Shown here piece after piece: positions 24,988 to 34,980 of a DNA stretch of 64,000 bases. How positions within the stretch are numbered: position 1 is the stretch's first letter; every line of letters begins with the position of its first letter. The DNA is taken from positions 41,879 through 105,878 of the forward strand of contig JAIEPE010000019.1 in assembly GCA_019749915.1 (NCBI GenBank), in the 5' to 3' direction. The notes beneath the pieces were generated by a model. The model had not been told where the DNA came from. It made no database searches and worked only from the letters and a program-made list of their open reading frames with translations. Source of the DNA: Alphaproteobacteria bacterium (GTDB lineage Bacteria > Pseudomonadota > Alphaproteobacteria > UBA9655). The position numbers were made by a program, and so were the translations under genes.

Positions 24988-26727
24988 ATGTTACCAAAAG
25001 AAAATATAAATGACTTTAATGAATCCTGGGGAGATTTTCTAGAAACCTTTCAAGAACAAAACCAACGGATGACAGAAACATTCTTTAAGAGTATGCAACA
25101 ACATCTTCCCTTTCCCCCTACGGTGATGGGGGATGTCTTTATTAAGACGGCTCAAGCTCTTCTCAAGAATCCTTCCCATCTTCTCAATGCTCAAGAAGAA
25201 CTTTTGGGAGAGATCCAAGATATGTGGAAAAAAATGCTAACTCCTGAAAAGGAAAACATTTCTCCAATTTCATCGGATAAGCGCTTTCGTCATGATGCAT
25301 GGGAAACTCAGCCTTATTTTTTGTTTATGAAAGAATATTATCTTATTACGTCTCGTTGGCTTCAAAAGCTTGTTTCTGAACTCGAAGGGCTTGACTCCCA
25401 AACAGCAAATAAGATTCAGTTTTATATAAAACAATTAACGGAGGCTATTTCTCCAACAAACTTTCCCTTAACAAATCCTGAAGTTCTTGAAGAATTTATG
25501 AACTCAAACGGAGATTCTCTTAAAAAGGGATTTGAAGCTCTAGTAAAAGATATGGAAGGGGGGCAATGGATGAAAATGACCGACCCCTCCGCTTTTGAAG
25601 TTGGAAAAAATATTGCTTCTACCCAAGGAGAAGTTGTGTTTCGTAATGAACTCTTTGAACTCATTCATTATGCACCGCGAACAAAAAAACAATATAGTGT
25701 GCCTCTTCTCATCATTCCTCCTTGGATCAATAAATATTATATTTTTGATTTAAGCCCTAAGAACTCTTTTGTGAAATGGATGATTGAAAAGGGCTACAAT
25801 GTCTATATCGTTTCCTGGGTGAATCCGCAGTCTGAACTTGCTTCTAAAACTTTTGAAGATTATCTCCTCGAAGGAGCTTATCAGGCATGTCAGAAAGTTT
25901 CTGCCCTTTCTGGTAGCCCTTCTATTCATGGGATGGGATATTGTGTAGGAGGTAACCTTCTTACGGCTCTTAGCGCTTATCTTGCCAAAGTACCTTCAAA
26001 CTTTTCTCTTAAAACCATGACTCTTCTTGCGACCATAATTGATTTCACAAAGGTGGGAGATTTAAAGGTTTTTATGGATGACGATCATCTTCAATGTATA
26101 GAAGGAATGATGGCACAAAAAGGGGTTTTAGAGGCTGAGACGATGAAATCTATCTTTAGCATGTTGAGACCTAATGAGTTGGTGTGGTCTTTTTTTATAA
26201 AAAATTATCTTTTAGGGCAAGTGCCACCAGCTTTTGATTTTCTTTACTGGAATTCTGATGCAACAAGACTTCCAGCAAATCTTCACCGCTTTGTCCTTCG
26301 ACAGTTCTTTCAAAAAAACCTTTTTATGAAGTCGGGTGGGATTCAGATCAAGGAAGTACCCCTCAATTTACAAGAGATTGCAACGCCAACATTTCTTCTT
26401 TCAACCCAAGAAGATCACATCTCACCGTGGGAGAGCACTTACCCCGCAGCTCATCTTTTCAAAGGACCTGTTGAATTTATTCTTGCAGGTTCAGGACATG
26501 TGGCAGGGGTCATTAATCCACCTTCACAAAGCAAATATTATTTTTATACAAACCCTGATTCTCCTACAAATGTAAATGAATGGCTTAAAATGGCCACGAG
26601 AAATGAGGGATCTTGGTGGACAAAATGGGATGAATGGACTTCTCCATTGAGTGGAGAAAAAATTAATCCCATCCTTCCTAAAATTTCCCTTGGAGAAGCG
26701 CCTGGGTTTTATGTGAGAAAACACTAG
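24988..26727 (+). CDS. phaC: Polyhydroxyalkanoate synthase, class I type, copy 2
   Basis: This is a second PHA synthase of 579 residues, with nucleophile Cys319 in GYCVGG, Asp476 in QEDHISPW and His504 in SGHVAG. The N-terminal half is only loosely similar to copy 1, so this is not a recent duplication. A different substrate range or use condition is likely. It is followed 55 bases later by the thiolase gene, so phaC-phaA probably form one transcript. The ribosome binding site is weak (GAGAAGAAAAAAAG). Confidence 0.93.
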   Translation: MLPKENINDFNESWGDFLETFQEQNQRMTETFFKSMQQHLPFPPTVMGDVFIKTAQALLKNPSHLLNAQEELLGEIQDMWKKMLTPEKENISPISSDKRFRHDAWETQPYFLFMKEYYLITSRWLQKLVSELEGLDSQTANKIQFYIKQLTEAISPTNFPLTNPEVLEEFMNSNGDSLKKGFEALVKDMEGGQWMKMTDPSAFEVGKNIASTQGEVVFRNELFELIHYAPRTKKQYSVPLLIIPPWINKYYIFDLSPKNSFVKWMIEKGYNVYIVSWVNPQSELASKTFEDYLLEGAYQACQKVSALSGSPSIHGMGYCVGGNLLTALSAYLAKVPSNFSLKTMTLLATIIDFTKVGDLKVFMDDDHLQCIEGMMAQKGVLEAETMKSIFSMLRPNELVWSFFIKNYLLGQVPPAFDFLYWNSDATRLPANLHRFVLRQFFQKNLFMKSGGIQIKEVPLNLQEIATPTFLLSTQEDHISPWESTYPAAHLFKGPVEFILAGSGHVAGVINPPSQSKYYFYTNPDSPTNVNEWLKMATRNEGSWWTKWDEWTSPLSGEKINPILPKISLGEAPGFYVRKH

Positions 26728-26782
26728 GGTTTTCTAGACAGAAACGGTCAAAAACGATAACCTTATGAAAATGGAGGAAAAT

Positions 26783-27970
26783 ATGACAGAAGAATCAATC
26801 GTTATTGTTGCGGCTAAACGTATCCCCACAGGGTCGTTCCAAGGGGTCTACCAAAGTCTAAGCTCAACGCAATTAGGAGCTGTAGCTATAAAGGGAGCCT
26901 TAGAAGCGGCAAAGATTTCAGGGGAGGATGTGGATGAAACGTTAATGGGATGTGTTCTTCCTGCGGGTTTAGGACAAGCTCCGGCACGACAAGCGGCTCT
27001 TCATGCAGGACTCCCTCAGAAAGTTGCAAGTGTGACCCTTAACAAGGTTTGTGGGTCGGGCTTAAAAACAGTGATGGTGGCCCACGATTTAATCAAAGCT
27101 GGCTCGATCAACGTTGCCATTGCAGGAGGCATGGAAAGCATGACCAATGCACCTTACCTGCTGCCTGGAGCGAGGGCAGGGCTTCGCATGGGGACGGCTC
27201 AAATCCTCGATCATATGCTGCTTGATGGGTTAGAGGATTCCTTTACAGGAGGAACGTCTATGGGGGTTTTTGCTGAGAGGACGGCTGAAAAGTATGGTTT
27301 TACCCGAGAAGAGCAAGATGCTTTTGCTATTGAAACAGATAAACGTGCTCTTGAAGCTATGAAAAAAGGGTATTTTAAAGAAGAAATCGTGTCTGTTGAA
27401 GTCATTCAAAAAAAAGAAACATTGACTGTAGATGAAGATGAACCTCCTAAAAAAATTAATTTTGACAAGATTCCTCTCCTCAAACCCTCCTTTAGCAAAG
27501 AGGGGACAGTAACACCCGCCAACTCAAGCTCTATTAGCGATGGCGCAGCTGCAGTTGTTGTGATGAAGGAAAGTGAAGCCAGAAAGAGAAATCTAAAGCC
27601 TCTTGCTAAAATTGTTGCCCATGCCCAACATTCGCGTGAGCCAGAGTGCTTTACTCTGGCTCCTAGTGGGGCCATTGAAAAAGTCCTCAAAAAGACGGGG
27701 TGGGATAAGGACGAAGTTGATTTCTATGAAATCAATGAGGCCTTTGCCGTTGTTGTCATGGCTGTAATGAAAGACTTAGGACTAAGCCGTGACAAGGTAA
27801 ACGTTCATGGGGGAGCGTGCGCCCTAGGGCACCCCCTTGGTGCAACAGGAGCAAAACTTCTCACAACTCTTCTCTATGCCCTTAAAACCCATGGGAAGAA
27901 AAAGGGTGTGGTTGCTCTTTGTATCGGCGGAGGCGAAGCCGTCGCTATGGCCGTTGAGCGTATAGATTAA
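26783..27970 (+). CDS. phaA: Acetyl-CoA C-acetyltransferase (beta-ketothiolase)
   Basis: This enzyme condenses two acetyl-CoA to acetoacetyl-CoA, the first step of PHB synthesis. ATG 26783 (MTEESIVIVAAKRIP) has GGAGG five bases upstream, so it is preferred over 26765. The 395-residue protein has the acyl-carrying Cys90 in LNKVCGSGLKTVM, NEAFAV with GGACALGHPLGATG (catalytic His), and a C-terminal CIGGGEAVA (second Cys). It sits between phaC and, further away, phaB, which supports a PHB role over fatty acid degradation. Its stop overlaps the convergent osmC-like gene by 4 bases. Confidence 0.94.
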   Translation: MTEESIVIVAAKRIPTGSFQGVYQSLSSTQLGAVAIKGALEAAKISGEDVDETLMGCVLPAGLGQAPARQAALHAGLPQKVASVTLNKVCGSGLKTVMVAHDLIKAGSINVAIAGGMESMTNAPYLLPGARAGLRMGTAQILDHMLLDGLEDSFTGGTSMGVFAERTAEKYGFTREEQDAFAIETDKRALEAMKKGYFKEEIVSVEVIQKKETLTVDEDEPPKKINFDKIPLLKPSFSKEGTVTPANSSSISDGAAAVVVMKESEARKRNLKPLAKIVAHAQHSREPECFTLAPSGAIEKVLKKTGWDKDEVDFYEINEAFAVVVMAVMKDLGLSRDKVNVHGGACALGHPLGATGAKLLTTLLYALKTHGKKKGVVALCIGGGEAVAMAVERID

Positions 27971-28383
27971 TCCTTTTTCGTATCTAATGTTGTTTTTATT
28001 ATGGAAGAGTGCCCCAGTGTTTTATGAACGGGGCACTTTTCTGCAATCTTGTGAAGATCTTCTTTTTGTGTGGGGGTAAGGTCGCCCTCTAAATTGAGAA
28101 TACAATGAATAACATCTTCATCGTTAACTCTTTGGTGATCTAAGCTGATGCGTATGCCTTTTAAAGGAATATTTTTCCGCAAGGCATACATCCTTAATGT
28201 AATAGAGGTACACGCCCCAAGGCTGGCCAAAAGAAGGTCATAAGGATTGGGGCCGCTATCGTTTCCACCAATCGCTTCCGGCTCATCAGCAATAATGACA
28301 TGTTTTCCCATCTGAATAGATTGAGCGAAGTTACCTTCCCCACTTTCAGTAACTGTGATTTCATTTCGATTAAAAAGTCCCAT
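27967..28383 (-). CDS. OsmC/Ohr-family thiol protein
   Basis: OsmC-fold proteins reduce organic peroxides through two cysteines. The 138-residue protein has Cys58 in ASLGACTSITLRMYA and Cys117 in AEKCPVHKTLG, the usual pair. It overlaps the 3' end of ackA by 14 bases and is probably the last gene of the SDR-maoC/pta-ackA operon. The exact substrate is not readable. Confidence 0.88.
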   Translation of the reverse strand: MGLFNRNEITVTESGEGNFAQSIQMGKHVIIADEPEAIGGNDSGPNPYDLLLASLGACTSITLRMYALRKNIPLKGIRISLDHQRVNDEDVIHCILNLEGDLTPTQKEDLHKIAEKCPVHKTLGHSSIIKTTLDTKKD

Positions 28384-29581
28384 TGTTTCTTCCTCCTTTT
28401 ATAAGTTTAAACACGTCCTGAGCTATGACGATTTCTTCATTGGTGGGAATAACCCAAACGGCTATTCCGCTTTCTAGTGAACTAATTCGGGCGGCAGCTG
28501 TAGGACGAAATGAAGCATTAAGCTCTTCATCCAATTCTACATTGAGCCACTTTAACCCATCGCACACCTTTTGTCGAACTTGCCAGGCATTTTCACCGAT
28601 GCCTCCTGTAAAGACAATAATATCAAGTCCTTCAAGGGCTGCCATCAATGAGGCGAGTTGTCGCCTGACTTGGTAACAAAAATAATTGATAGCTTCAGTG
28701 GCTTGGGGTGATTTGCTTTGAAGAAGCTCTTTCATGTCGCCACTAACACCAGAAAGACCAAGAAGACCCGACTTTTTATAAAGCAGATCAGAGAGCTCTT
28801 GAGTCGAATAGCCCTTCTCAGAACTCAAATACAGCAGAACGCCAGGGTCTATGTTTCCGCATCGGGTTCCCATGGGAAGTCCATCTAGGGCTGTCAATCC
28901 CATGGTAGTGGCAAGACTCTTTAATCCCTTGATGGCACACATGCTCGCGCCATGACCTAAATGAGCAACAATGACACGGCCCTTGGCCTTATCTCCTACG
29001 TATTGTGGGAGAGTTTCAGATATATATTGATAAGAAAGTCCGTGAAAACCAAAACGGCGAATGCCCTCTTTCCAAAAGGGGGAGGGAAGGGCAAAAAGGG
29101 TGGCTAAACGCGGATCAGTATGATGAAAAGAAGTATCAAAACAAGCGATTTGAGGAAGTGTTGGATGAAGGGCTTGTAAGGTGCGAATTCCTGCCAAGTT
29201 GTGGGGCTGATGAAGGGGAGCCAAAGGAGATAGGGTCTCTAAATAGGTGAGAACGTCTTCGCTGATGACAACCGATTCTGTATAGCGCTCTCCACCATGA
29301 ACGATGCGGTGTCCAAAAGCGCTCAAAGTCAACTGAGGGAAAGTTAGATTTACCCACTTGAGGAGATAGCTGAGAGCCGTTTGGAAATTAGGTTTCTCCT
29401 CAATCATCTTATCCTCCAGGTTGCCATGGGCATCATGGGCTGAAAAATGAAGAGTCGTGGGAATTCCTTCAAATTCACCCTGGCAAAGAAGAGAAATCTT
29501 ATGAGAGGTATTCTCAGCTGAATAAAGAGCAAACTTTATGCTTGAAGAGCCAGAATTGAGGGTGAGCACTGCCTGACTCAT
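28370..29581 (-). CDS. ackA: Acetate kinase
   Basis: Acetate kinase interconverts acetyl-phosphate plus ADP with acetate plus ATP. The 403-residue protein has the phosphate-binding start LTLNSGSSSIKFALY, the acetate kinase signature RFGFHGLSYQYI, VAHLGHGASMCAIKG, and FTGGIGENAWQVR. Length is normal. It overlaps the upstream maoC/pta gene by 4 bases, so the phosphotransacetylase and the kinase are translated together. The two together can make ATP from acyl-CoA. Confidence 0.95.
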   Translation of the reverse strand: MSQAVLTLNSGSSSIKFALYSAENTSHKISLLCQGEFEGIPTTLHFSAHDAHGNLEDKMIEEKPNFQTALSYLLKWVNLTFPQLTLSAFGHRIVHGGERYTESVVISEDVLTYLETLSPLAPLHQPHNLAGIRTLQALHPTLPQIACFDTSFHHTDPRLATLFALPSPFWKEGIRRFGFHGLSYQYISETLPQYVGDKAKGRVIVAHLGHGASMCAIKGLKSLATTMGLTALDGLPMGTRCGNIDPGVLLYLSSEKGYSTQELSDLLYKKSGLLGLSGVSGDMKELLQSKSPQATEAINYFCYQVRRQLASLMAALEGLDIIVFTGGIGENAWQVRQKVCDGLKWLNVELDEELNASFRPTAAARISSLESGIAVWVIPTNEEIVIAQDVFKLIKGGRNNGTF

Positions 29582-30993
29582 GGCTCCTCTTTTTCTTTTT
29601 CTGCTTTTAAAGCAAACATCTTATAAACGACGGTAACGGCAAGAGCACTTGAGGCTAAACGTGTAATGGGTTTATCAGAACGGCTTGTTAAAATGATGGG
29701 GACTTTCGCTCCTAAAACAATTCCTGCACTTTGAGCCTCGCTGAGATACTCCAGCTGCTTCACAAGAAGATTCCCTGACTCTAAATCTGGTGTGATAATC
29801 ACATCCGCTTTGCCTGCAACGAGCGAAACGATTCCTTTGATCTTAGCGGCTTCCTTAGACACAATATTATCAAAGGCGAGGGGGCCATCTAAAATACCGC
29901 CTTTAATTTGTCCACGATCAGCCATCTTACAAAGAGCAGCGGCATCGAGTGTACTCTGGATTTTAGAGGAAACAGTTTCAACGGCTGAAAGAATAGCAAC
30001 CTTGGGAAGGTCAATGCCGATATCAAGAGCAAGATCAATGGCATTTTGAACAATATCTTTTTTGTCATCTAAATTGGGATAGATATTGATGGCGGCATCG
30101 CTGACGAGGAGTAACCTTGGATAGGTGGGAACATCCATAACAAAGACATGGCTCATACGACGTTCCGTTTGAATTCCAGAATCTCTATTTAAGGCAGCAT
30201 GCATCAATTCATCTGTATGGAGTGCTCCCTTCATTAAAGCTCCCACCGTACCTTCTCGCGCTAAAGAAACTCCTTTTTCGGCGGCAGCATGACTATGGGG
30301 CGTTGGTATGATCTCATAGGGACTTAAATCAATTTTGAGTTTCTCAGCAACAGCCCTTATTTTGGATTCAGGGCCAACGAGGACAGGAATGATAAGGTTG
30401 GCCTGTGCTGATTCAATAGCCCCTAAGAGGGAGACGTCATCAACCGGGTGCACTACAGCGGTTTTAACTGGTTCTACATTATGAAGCTTTTTAACAAGAT
30501 CTCCATAAAGTTCACCAGGTTTGCGGAGAATAAGCTCAGGTAATTCAACTCGTGGGCGACAAATTTTTTCAGTAGGAGCGCGAACAACAGCCATTCCCTC
30601 TGTGACTTCTTCATTGTTTTGATTGGTTATTGTGCAAAGAAAAGTGATAATTTTTTTTAAGGGATGTTTTTCCTTAGCCGTGACTTTTACGGTGACCGTA
30701 TCTCCAATCCCTATTGGTTTTTTAAAATTCAAAGTTTGCTCAATATATATTGTTCCTGGACCAGGCAGTTTCGTTCCTAAAACTGTTGAAATAAGGGATC
30801 CTCCCCACATGCCGTGAACAATAATTTTATGAAAATAATTATTGTGGGCAAAAGTTTTATCAACATGGGCAGGGTTAACGTCTCCTGACACGGTTGCAAA
30901 TAATTCGATATCATTCCATGTGAGGGTGCGTACAATCTCGGCTGAATCACCAATTTTAATCTCATCAAATGTCTTATTTTCAATATATTCCAT
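29578..30993 (-). CDS. MaoC-like hydratase fused to phosphate acetyl/butyryltransferase
   Basis: The 471-residue protein has two domains. Residues about 1-135 are a MaoC/R-specific enoyl-CoA hydratase with Asp38 and His43 in SGDVNPAHVD and the GMWGGSLIS helix. Residues about 160-465 are a phosphate acyltransferase of the Pta/Ptb family (VLVGPESKI, SDAAINIYPNLDDKKDI, SLVAGKADVIITPDLESGN). This fusion is known in proteobacteria. It may supply (R)-3-hydroxyacyl-CoA for PHA and link CoA thioesters to AckA. It overlaps ackA by 4 bases and follows the SDR gene by 3. Confidence 0.9.
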   Translation of the reverse strand: MEYIENKTFDEIKIGDSAEIVRTLTWNDIELFATVSGDVNPAHVDKTFAHNNYFHKIIVHGMWGGSLISTVLGTKLPGPGTIYIEQTLNFKKPIGIGDTVTVKVTAKEKHPLKKIITFLCTITNQNNEEVTEGMAVVRAPTEKICRPRVELPELILRKPGELYGDLVKKLHNVEPVKTAVVHPVDDVSLLGAIESAQANLIIPVLVGPESKIRAVAEKLKIDLSPYEIIPTPHSHAAAEKGVSLAREGTVGALMKGALHTDELMHAALNRDSGIQTERRMSHVFVMDVPTYPRLLLVSDAAINIYPNLDDKKDIVQNAIDLALDIGIDLPKVAILSAVETVSSKIQSTLDAAALCKMADRGQIKGGILDGPLAFDNIVSKEAAKIKGIVSLVAGKADVIITPDLESGNLLVKQLEYLSEAQSAGIVLGAKVPIILTSRSDKPITRLASSALAVTVVYKMFALKAEKEKEEP

Positions 30994-30996
30994 TCT

Positions 30997-31749
30997 CTAT
31001 CTTGCCGTGTAGCCTCCATCAATAATAAGCTCACTGCCTGTCATGTAAGAAGACTCATCAGAAGCTAGCATAAGTACGGGCAGAGCAACTTCTTCAGGTT
31101 TTCCTGGGTGCTCCATGATCGTAGTTGCTAAGAGTTCCTTTGTTTTCTCGGGATCTTTAATAGTGTCTTGTGTCATAGGGGTATCAATTAAACCGGGATG
31201 TACTGAGTTGACACGAATTTTATATTTTGCAAGATCGGAAGCAGCAGCTTTGGTGAGTGCACGAACAGCTCCTTTGGAGGCTTCATAAGCAGCTGCATTT
31301 GGCGCGCCAATGATGCCATAAGCTGAGGCTATGTTAATGATAGAGCCACCGTCTGCTTTTTTCATCCCTTCAACGGCATGCTTACACCCAAAAAAGACAC
31401 CCATAACATTCACCTGAAAAACATGCTTCCATTCTTCTTCAGATGTTTCTTCTAATGGTTTTAAAAGTAGGATACCTGCATTATTTACAAGAACATCAAG
31501 CTTGCCATGTTTTTCGAGAGTAGACTTCATTACTTGCTGCCATTCTAATTCATTTCTAACGTCTAATTTCATAAATTCGGCTTTGTGGCCGACTTTTTCA
31601 ATTTTTTTTACCGTATCCAGACCAGCTTCTTCGTTAATGTCAGTGACAATGACTTTTGCCCCTTCTTGAGCAAAAAGAATGGCTTCAGTTTTACCCATTC
31701 CCATACCTGCACCTGTAATTAGTGCAACTTTCCCTGAAAGGCGACCCAT
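30997..31749 (-). CDS. Short-chain dehydrogenase/reductase
   Basis: This 250-residue NAD(P)-dependent SDR has the cofactor motif TGAGMGMG, VNNAG, and the catalytic set Ser142, Tyr155 and Lys159 (YEASK). It ends in the classical MTGSELIIDGGYTA. Asp37 after the second strand (VIVTDIN) suggests NAD(H) preference. As the first gene of the SDR-maoC/pta-ackA-osmC operon it is likely to act on hydroxy- or ketoacyl-CoA, such as 3-hydroxybutyrate-type substrates. That is inferred from context and the substrate is not certain. Confidence 0.85.
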   Translation of the reverse strand: MGRLSGKVALITGAGMGMGKTEAILFAQEGAKVIVTDINEEAGLDTVKKIEKVGHKAEFMKLDVRNELEWQQVMKSTLEKHGKLDVLVNNAGILLLKPLEETSEEEWKHVFQVNVMGVFFGCKHAVEGMKKADGGSIINIASAYGIIGAPNAAAYEASKGAVRALTKAAASDLAKYKIRVNSVHPGLIDTPMTQDTIKDPEKTKELLATTIMEHPGKPEEVALPVLMLASDESSYMTGSELIIDGGYTAR

Positions 31750-31839
31750 TTGTATTCTCCTTATGTTCTAAATAATTTTATGACAATGTGGTTAATTTAA
31801 GCTTAAAATCAAAGAAGGTTGCTGGAAGGGAGATGAGAG

Positions 31840-32607
31840 ATGAAGACTCTACAAGGTAAAAAGGGTTTGGTTGTGGGGATTGCCAACAAAGAATCTATTG
31901 CCTGGGGGTGTGCAAAAGCTTTTCATGATGCTGGAGCTGAGCTTGCCATCACCTACCTTAATGAAAAGGCTGAGCCTTATGTGAGGCCTCTTGCAGAAGA
32001 AGTTAGAGCCTCAATTATCATGCCACTCGATGTTCAAAATGATATTCAAATGAATACTTTACTTGATGTGATAAAGGAAAAGTGGGGAAAGCTTGATTTC
32101 CTTCTTCATTCAGTCGCTTTTGCTCCAAAAGAAGACTTACAAGGGAGAGTCACTGATTGTTCAAGGAAAGGTTTCCTAATGGCAATGGATATTTCCTGTT
32201 ACTCTTTTATACGTCTTGCTCACTTGGCTGAACCTCTTATGAAAGAGGGAGGAGCTTTGCTGACCATGACTTACTTAGGAGGTGAAAAAGTTGTTGAACA
32301 TTATGGTATCATGGGCCCTGTCAAAGCGGCTTTAGAAGGGACTGTTAAATATCTAGCTGTTGATTTGGGAGATAAAAAAATTCGTGTCAATGCTATTTCG
32401 CCTGGGCCTATTTTAACGCGTGCGGCGAGCGGCATTCCCAATTTTGACTCTCTGCTTCAACTGGCACGTGAAAAATCTCCAGAACATGAGTCCGTTACTA
32501 TCCAATCCGTTGGAGCTTATGCTAAATTTCTAGTGAGTGATGAAGCGGCTCTCGTTACGGGAAGTACAGTTTATGTGGATGCTGGATTTAATATCATGAC
32601 AATGTAA
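31840..32607 (+). CDS. fabI: Enoyl-ACP reductase FabI
   Basis: FabI carries out the last reduction in fatty acid elongation. The 255-residue protein has the FabI-specific cofactor site GIANKESIAWGCA instead of the common SDR Gly motif. The catalytic residues are Tyr155, Met158 and Lys162 in YGIMGPVK, spaced as in E. coli (156, 159, 163), with SPGPILTRAASGI in the substrate loop. It is divergent from the SDR gene. Length is typical, and it is the expected triclosan-type target. Confidence 0.94.
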   Translation: MKTLQGKKGLVVGIANKESIAWGCAKAFHDAGAELAITYLNEKAEPYVRPLAEEVRASIIMPLDVQNDIQMNTLLDVIKEKWGKLDFLLHSVAFAPKEDLQGRVTDCSRKGFLMAMDISCYSFIRLAHLAEPLMKEGGALLTMTYLGGEKVVEHYGIMGPVKAALEGTVKYLAVDLGDKKIRVNAISPGPILTRAASGIPNFDSLLQLAREKSPEHESVTIQSVGAYAKFLVSDEAALVTGSTVYVDAGFNIMTM

Positions 32608-32627
32608 AAAGTTATACGCTAAACTTT

Positions 32628-34952
32628 TTAAAATTTTAGGTAAGAAAAAATCCGAATTTTTAAGAAATCTATAAGGAAAAGATAAAAGGCTGTAGCACCA
32701 AGTAGGCCCAATACTACAAGGGGGGGAAGGGGGGCAATAAGAATTCCGTAGATTGCCATTAGGCTTACAATCAAAATAACCATAAAAGTGACGAAGAGCA
32801 GCCAATTTGAAGGTTTAGAGTTCCAAAAATGTCTTCGTTCTCTGGCAAGGTAAATGTTACCTTGCCCTGTAAAGACAAGGGTTAAAAAAACAAGTGTTTG
32901 CAGTTTAATTAAGGGAAGATGAAGGAAATCTTTTCCAAAGAGAAATACGGCAAAAGAAAAAAGTAGTATTAAAAAAGCTGAGATTCCTCCCGCCTTCATG
33001 AGTTTACTTATTTCCCAATGCTCCGGCTTTGGAGAATGAACAACCTGGTCTGTTGCAATAGCCATGGTAGCGAAGTCATTCGTGAAAAGAAGAAGAACAA
33101 TGAGAAAAGGGGTAATAATTAACTCGTTAGCAAGAATAAAGCCAAGGCTTGAAAAAACGATAATTTCAAAGCTTTTCAAAACCTTATTGAGAATATATGT
33201 TAACATTCGTCGGTAAATGCGCCGACTTGTTTTTATTGCAAAAAGAATTCCTTCTCCCCCTGGCCTTATTAAAATGAGTGAAGCTGCACTTTTGGCAACA
33301 TCTGTGGCATTAGCAACGGCAATCCCTACTTCAGCTTGCTTAAGGGCAGGGGCGTCATTAACTCCATCACCAGTCATTCCAACAATATGACCATTCTCTT
33401 GTAAGTTTTTAACTAAGTTAAATTTATCTTCAGGGAATATGTTAGCAAAGGCATTGCACTTAAGAATATCTGCGGCTTTTATGTGATGGAGAAAATCAGG
33501 TGAACAGACTCGCTTTCCAATCCCCACTTCAGTAGAAATAGTTTTAGCTGTTTGTACGCTATCTCCTGTTAACATGAGGAGGCGAAGGCCTAACTTTTTA
33601 AGATCACTAATAATTTTTTTGACCCCCTTGCGTGGAGGATCATAAAAAGCAAGAAGGCCAGCTAGTTCTATGATTTTATCAGTTTCATTTTCCGCGGCTA
33701 TTGCTATGACTCGATATCCCTTTTTTTCCAAAGGAAAGACTTCTTTCAAAAAATCTGATTTTTTTGTCAATAATTTTGAAATAATAAGTGGAGCGCCTTT
33801 TAAAAGATGAACCTGCTTTCCATTGACTTCAATAAAAGCTTCAGTTCGTCTTAAAGAAGGATCAAAAGGAATAAATTTAATATGTTTTATGTTTAAAGGG
33901 GGGATGTTTCTTTTACGGGCAGCTTTAAAAATAGCCGTATCAATGGGGTCTTGTGTGGCTTCATGGCTTGCAAATGCACCAAAATTTAGCAATTGTTCTT
34001 CAGTATAAGGTGGAAAAACTTTTAATTCAGCTAACTCAAGAGTGTTCTGGGTAATGGTTCCAGTCTTATCGGCACAGAGAACATCCATGGTTGCGGCCTC
34101 CTCAATAGCTGATAAACGGGTAACGAGAACCCCGCGCTTTGTGAGATAAAGAGCTCCAAGAACTGTGGCAAGAATAAAGGTTGCAGGAAGGGCGATGGGA
34201 ATGGAGGCTACTAATAAAATCAGAATGAAGGGAATGAGGGGGATCAACGGATGATTAATAATCAAAGCATATCCCAAAACCACAAAGACAAAGAAAATAT
34301 CAACGGCAACAATGTACTTCACAATTTGAAAAATAACTTCTTTCGTATGGCTTTTGGTTTCAGACGTTTGAAGTAAACTAATAGTTTTGCCATAGTAAGT
34401 CTGCGTTCCCGTTGCAGTAACCTGACCTGTCGCTTCTCCTCTTTTTATGATAGATCCTGCATAAATAAGCTCTCCTTCTTGTTTTTCAAGAGGTAAGGAT
34501 TCTCCTGTAAGAGCAGATTGATCAATAAGAACTTTTCCATCAAATAGATGGATATCAGCAGGTGCAAAATCTCCCATTCGTAAGTACACGACGTCACTTC
34601 GAACAAGATTCTCAGCAGAAATCAGTTGCCAAACCGAGTCTCTTAAAACGCGTGCTTGAATGATAAGGTTCTTCTTTAATGTTTCAAGGGCACGATTTGA
34701 GCGTTCTTCTTGAGAAAAGCTAAGGATTGAGTTGAATATCAATAAGGCAGTAATGATAATCCCTTCATCATATTTTCCAAGAACGAATTGGAGGGCAATC
34801 GCAATTTCAAGCATCCAAGGAATAGGACCCCAGAATTTTTGAAGAAGTAAAAGTAGTTTGTTTTTTCTTTTTTCTTCAACAGAATTAGGGCCGTACCTTA
34901 CTAAAAGGTCTTGAGCTTCTTTTGTCGTAAGGCCTGGTTTTTTCTTATCCAT
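32628..34952 (-). CDS. Plasma-membrane proton-efflux type P-ATPase (P3A)
   Basis: This membrane pump probably extrudes H+ using ATP. The 774-residue protein has a short cytosolic N-terminus (LTTKEAQDLLVRYGPNSV), the actuator TGES in SALTGESLPLEKQ, the phosphorylation site DKTGT in CADKTGTITQN, the hinge GDGVNDAPALKQAEVGIAVA, and roughly ten membrane segments. The short N-terminus and small size match fungal/plant and bacterial P3A pumps rather than Ca2+ or Mg2+ pumps. It lies 28 bases downstream of the MFS gene on the same strand, so pump and proton-coupled transporter may be cotranscribed. Confidence 0.88.
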   Translation of the reverse strand: MDKKKPGLTTKEAQDLLVRYGPNSVEEKRKNKLLLLLQKFWGPIPWMLEIAIALQFVLGKYDEGIIITALLIFNSILSFSQEERSNRALETLKKNLIIQARVLRDSVWQLISAENLVRSDVVYLRMGDFAPADIHLFDGKVLIDQSALTGESLPLEKQEGELIYAGSIIKRGEATGQVTATGTQTYYGKTISLLQTSETKSHTKEVIFQIVKYIVAVDIFFVFVVLGYALIINHPLIPLIPFILILLVASIPIALPATFILATVLGALYLTKRGVLVTRLSAIEEAATMDVLCADKTGTITQNTLELAELKVFPPYTEEQLLNFGAFASHEATQDPIDTAIFKAARKRNIPPLNIKHIKFIPFDPSLRRTEAFIEVNGKQVHLLKGAPLIISKLLTKKSDFLKEVFPLEKKGYRVIAIAAENETDKIIELAGLLAFYDPPRKGVKKIISDLKKLGLRLLMLTGDSVQTAKTISTEVGIGKRVCSPDFLHHIKAADILKCNAFANIFPEDKFNLVKNLQENGHIVGMTGDGVNDAPALKQAEVGIAVANATDVAKSAASLILIRPGGEGILFAIKTSRRIYRRMLTYILNKVLKSFEIIVFSSLGFILANELIITPFLIVLLLFTNDFATMAIATDQVVHSPKPEHWEISKLMKAGGISAFLILLFSFAVFLFGKDFLHLPLIKLQTLVFLTLVFTGQGNIYLARERRHFWNSKPSNWLLFVTFMVILIVSLMAIYGILIAPLPPLVVLGLLGATAFYLFLIDFLKIRIFSYLKF

Positions 34953-34980
34953 ATTAGGGGTTCTTCTCCTTTTTTCAAGA

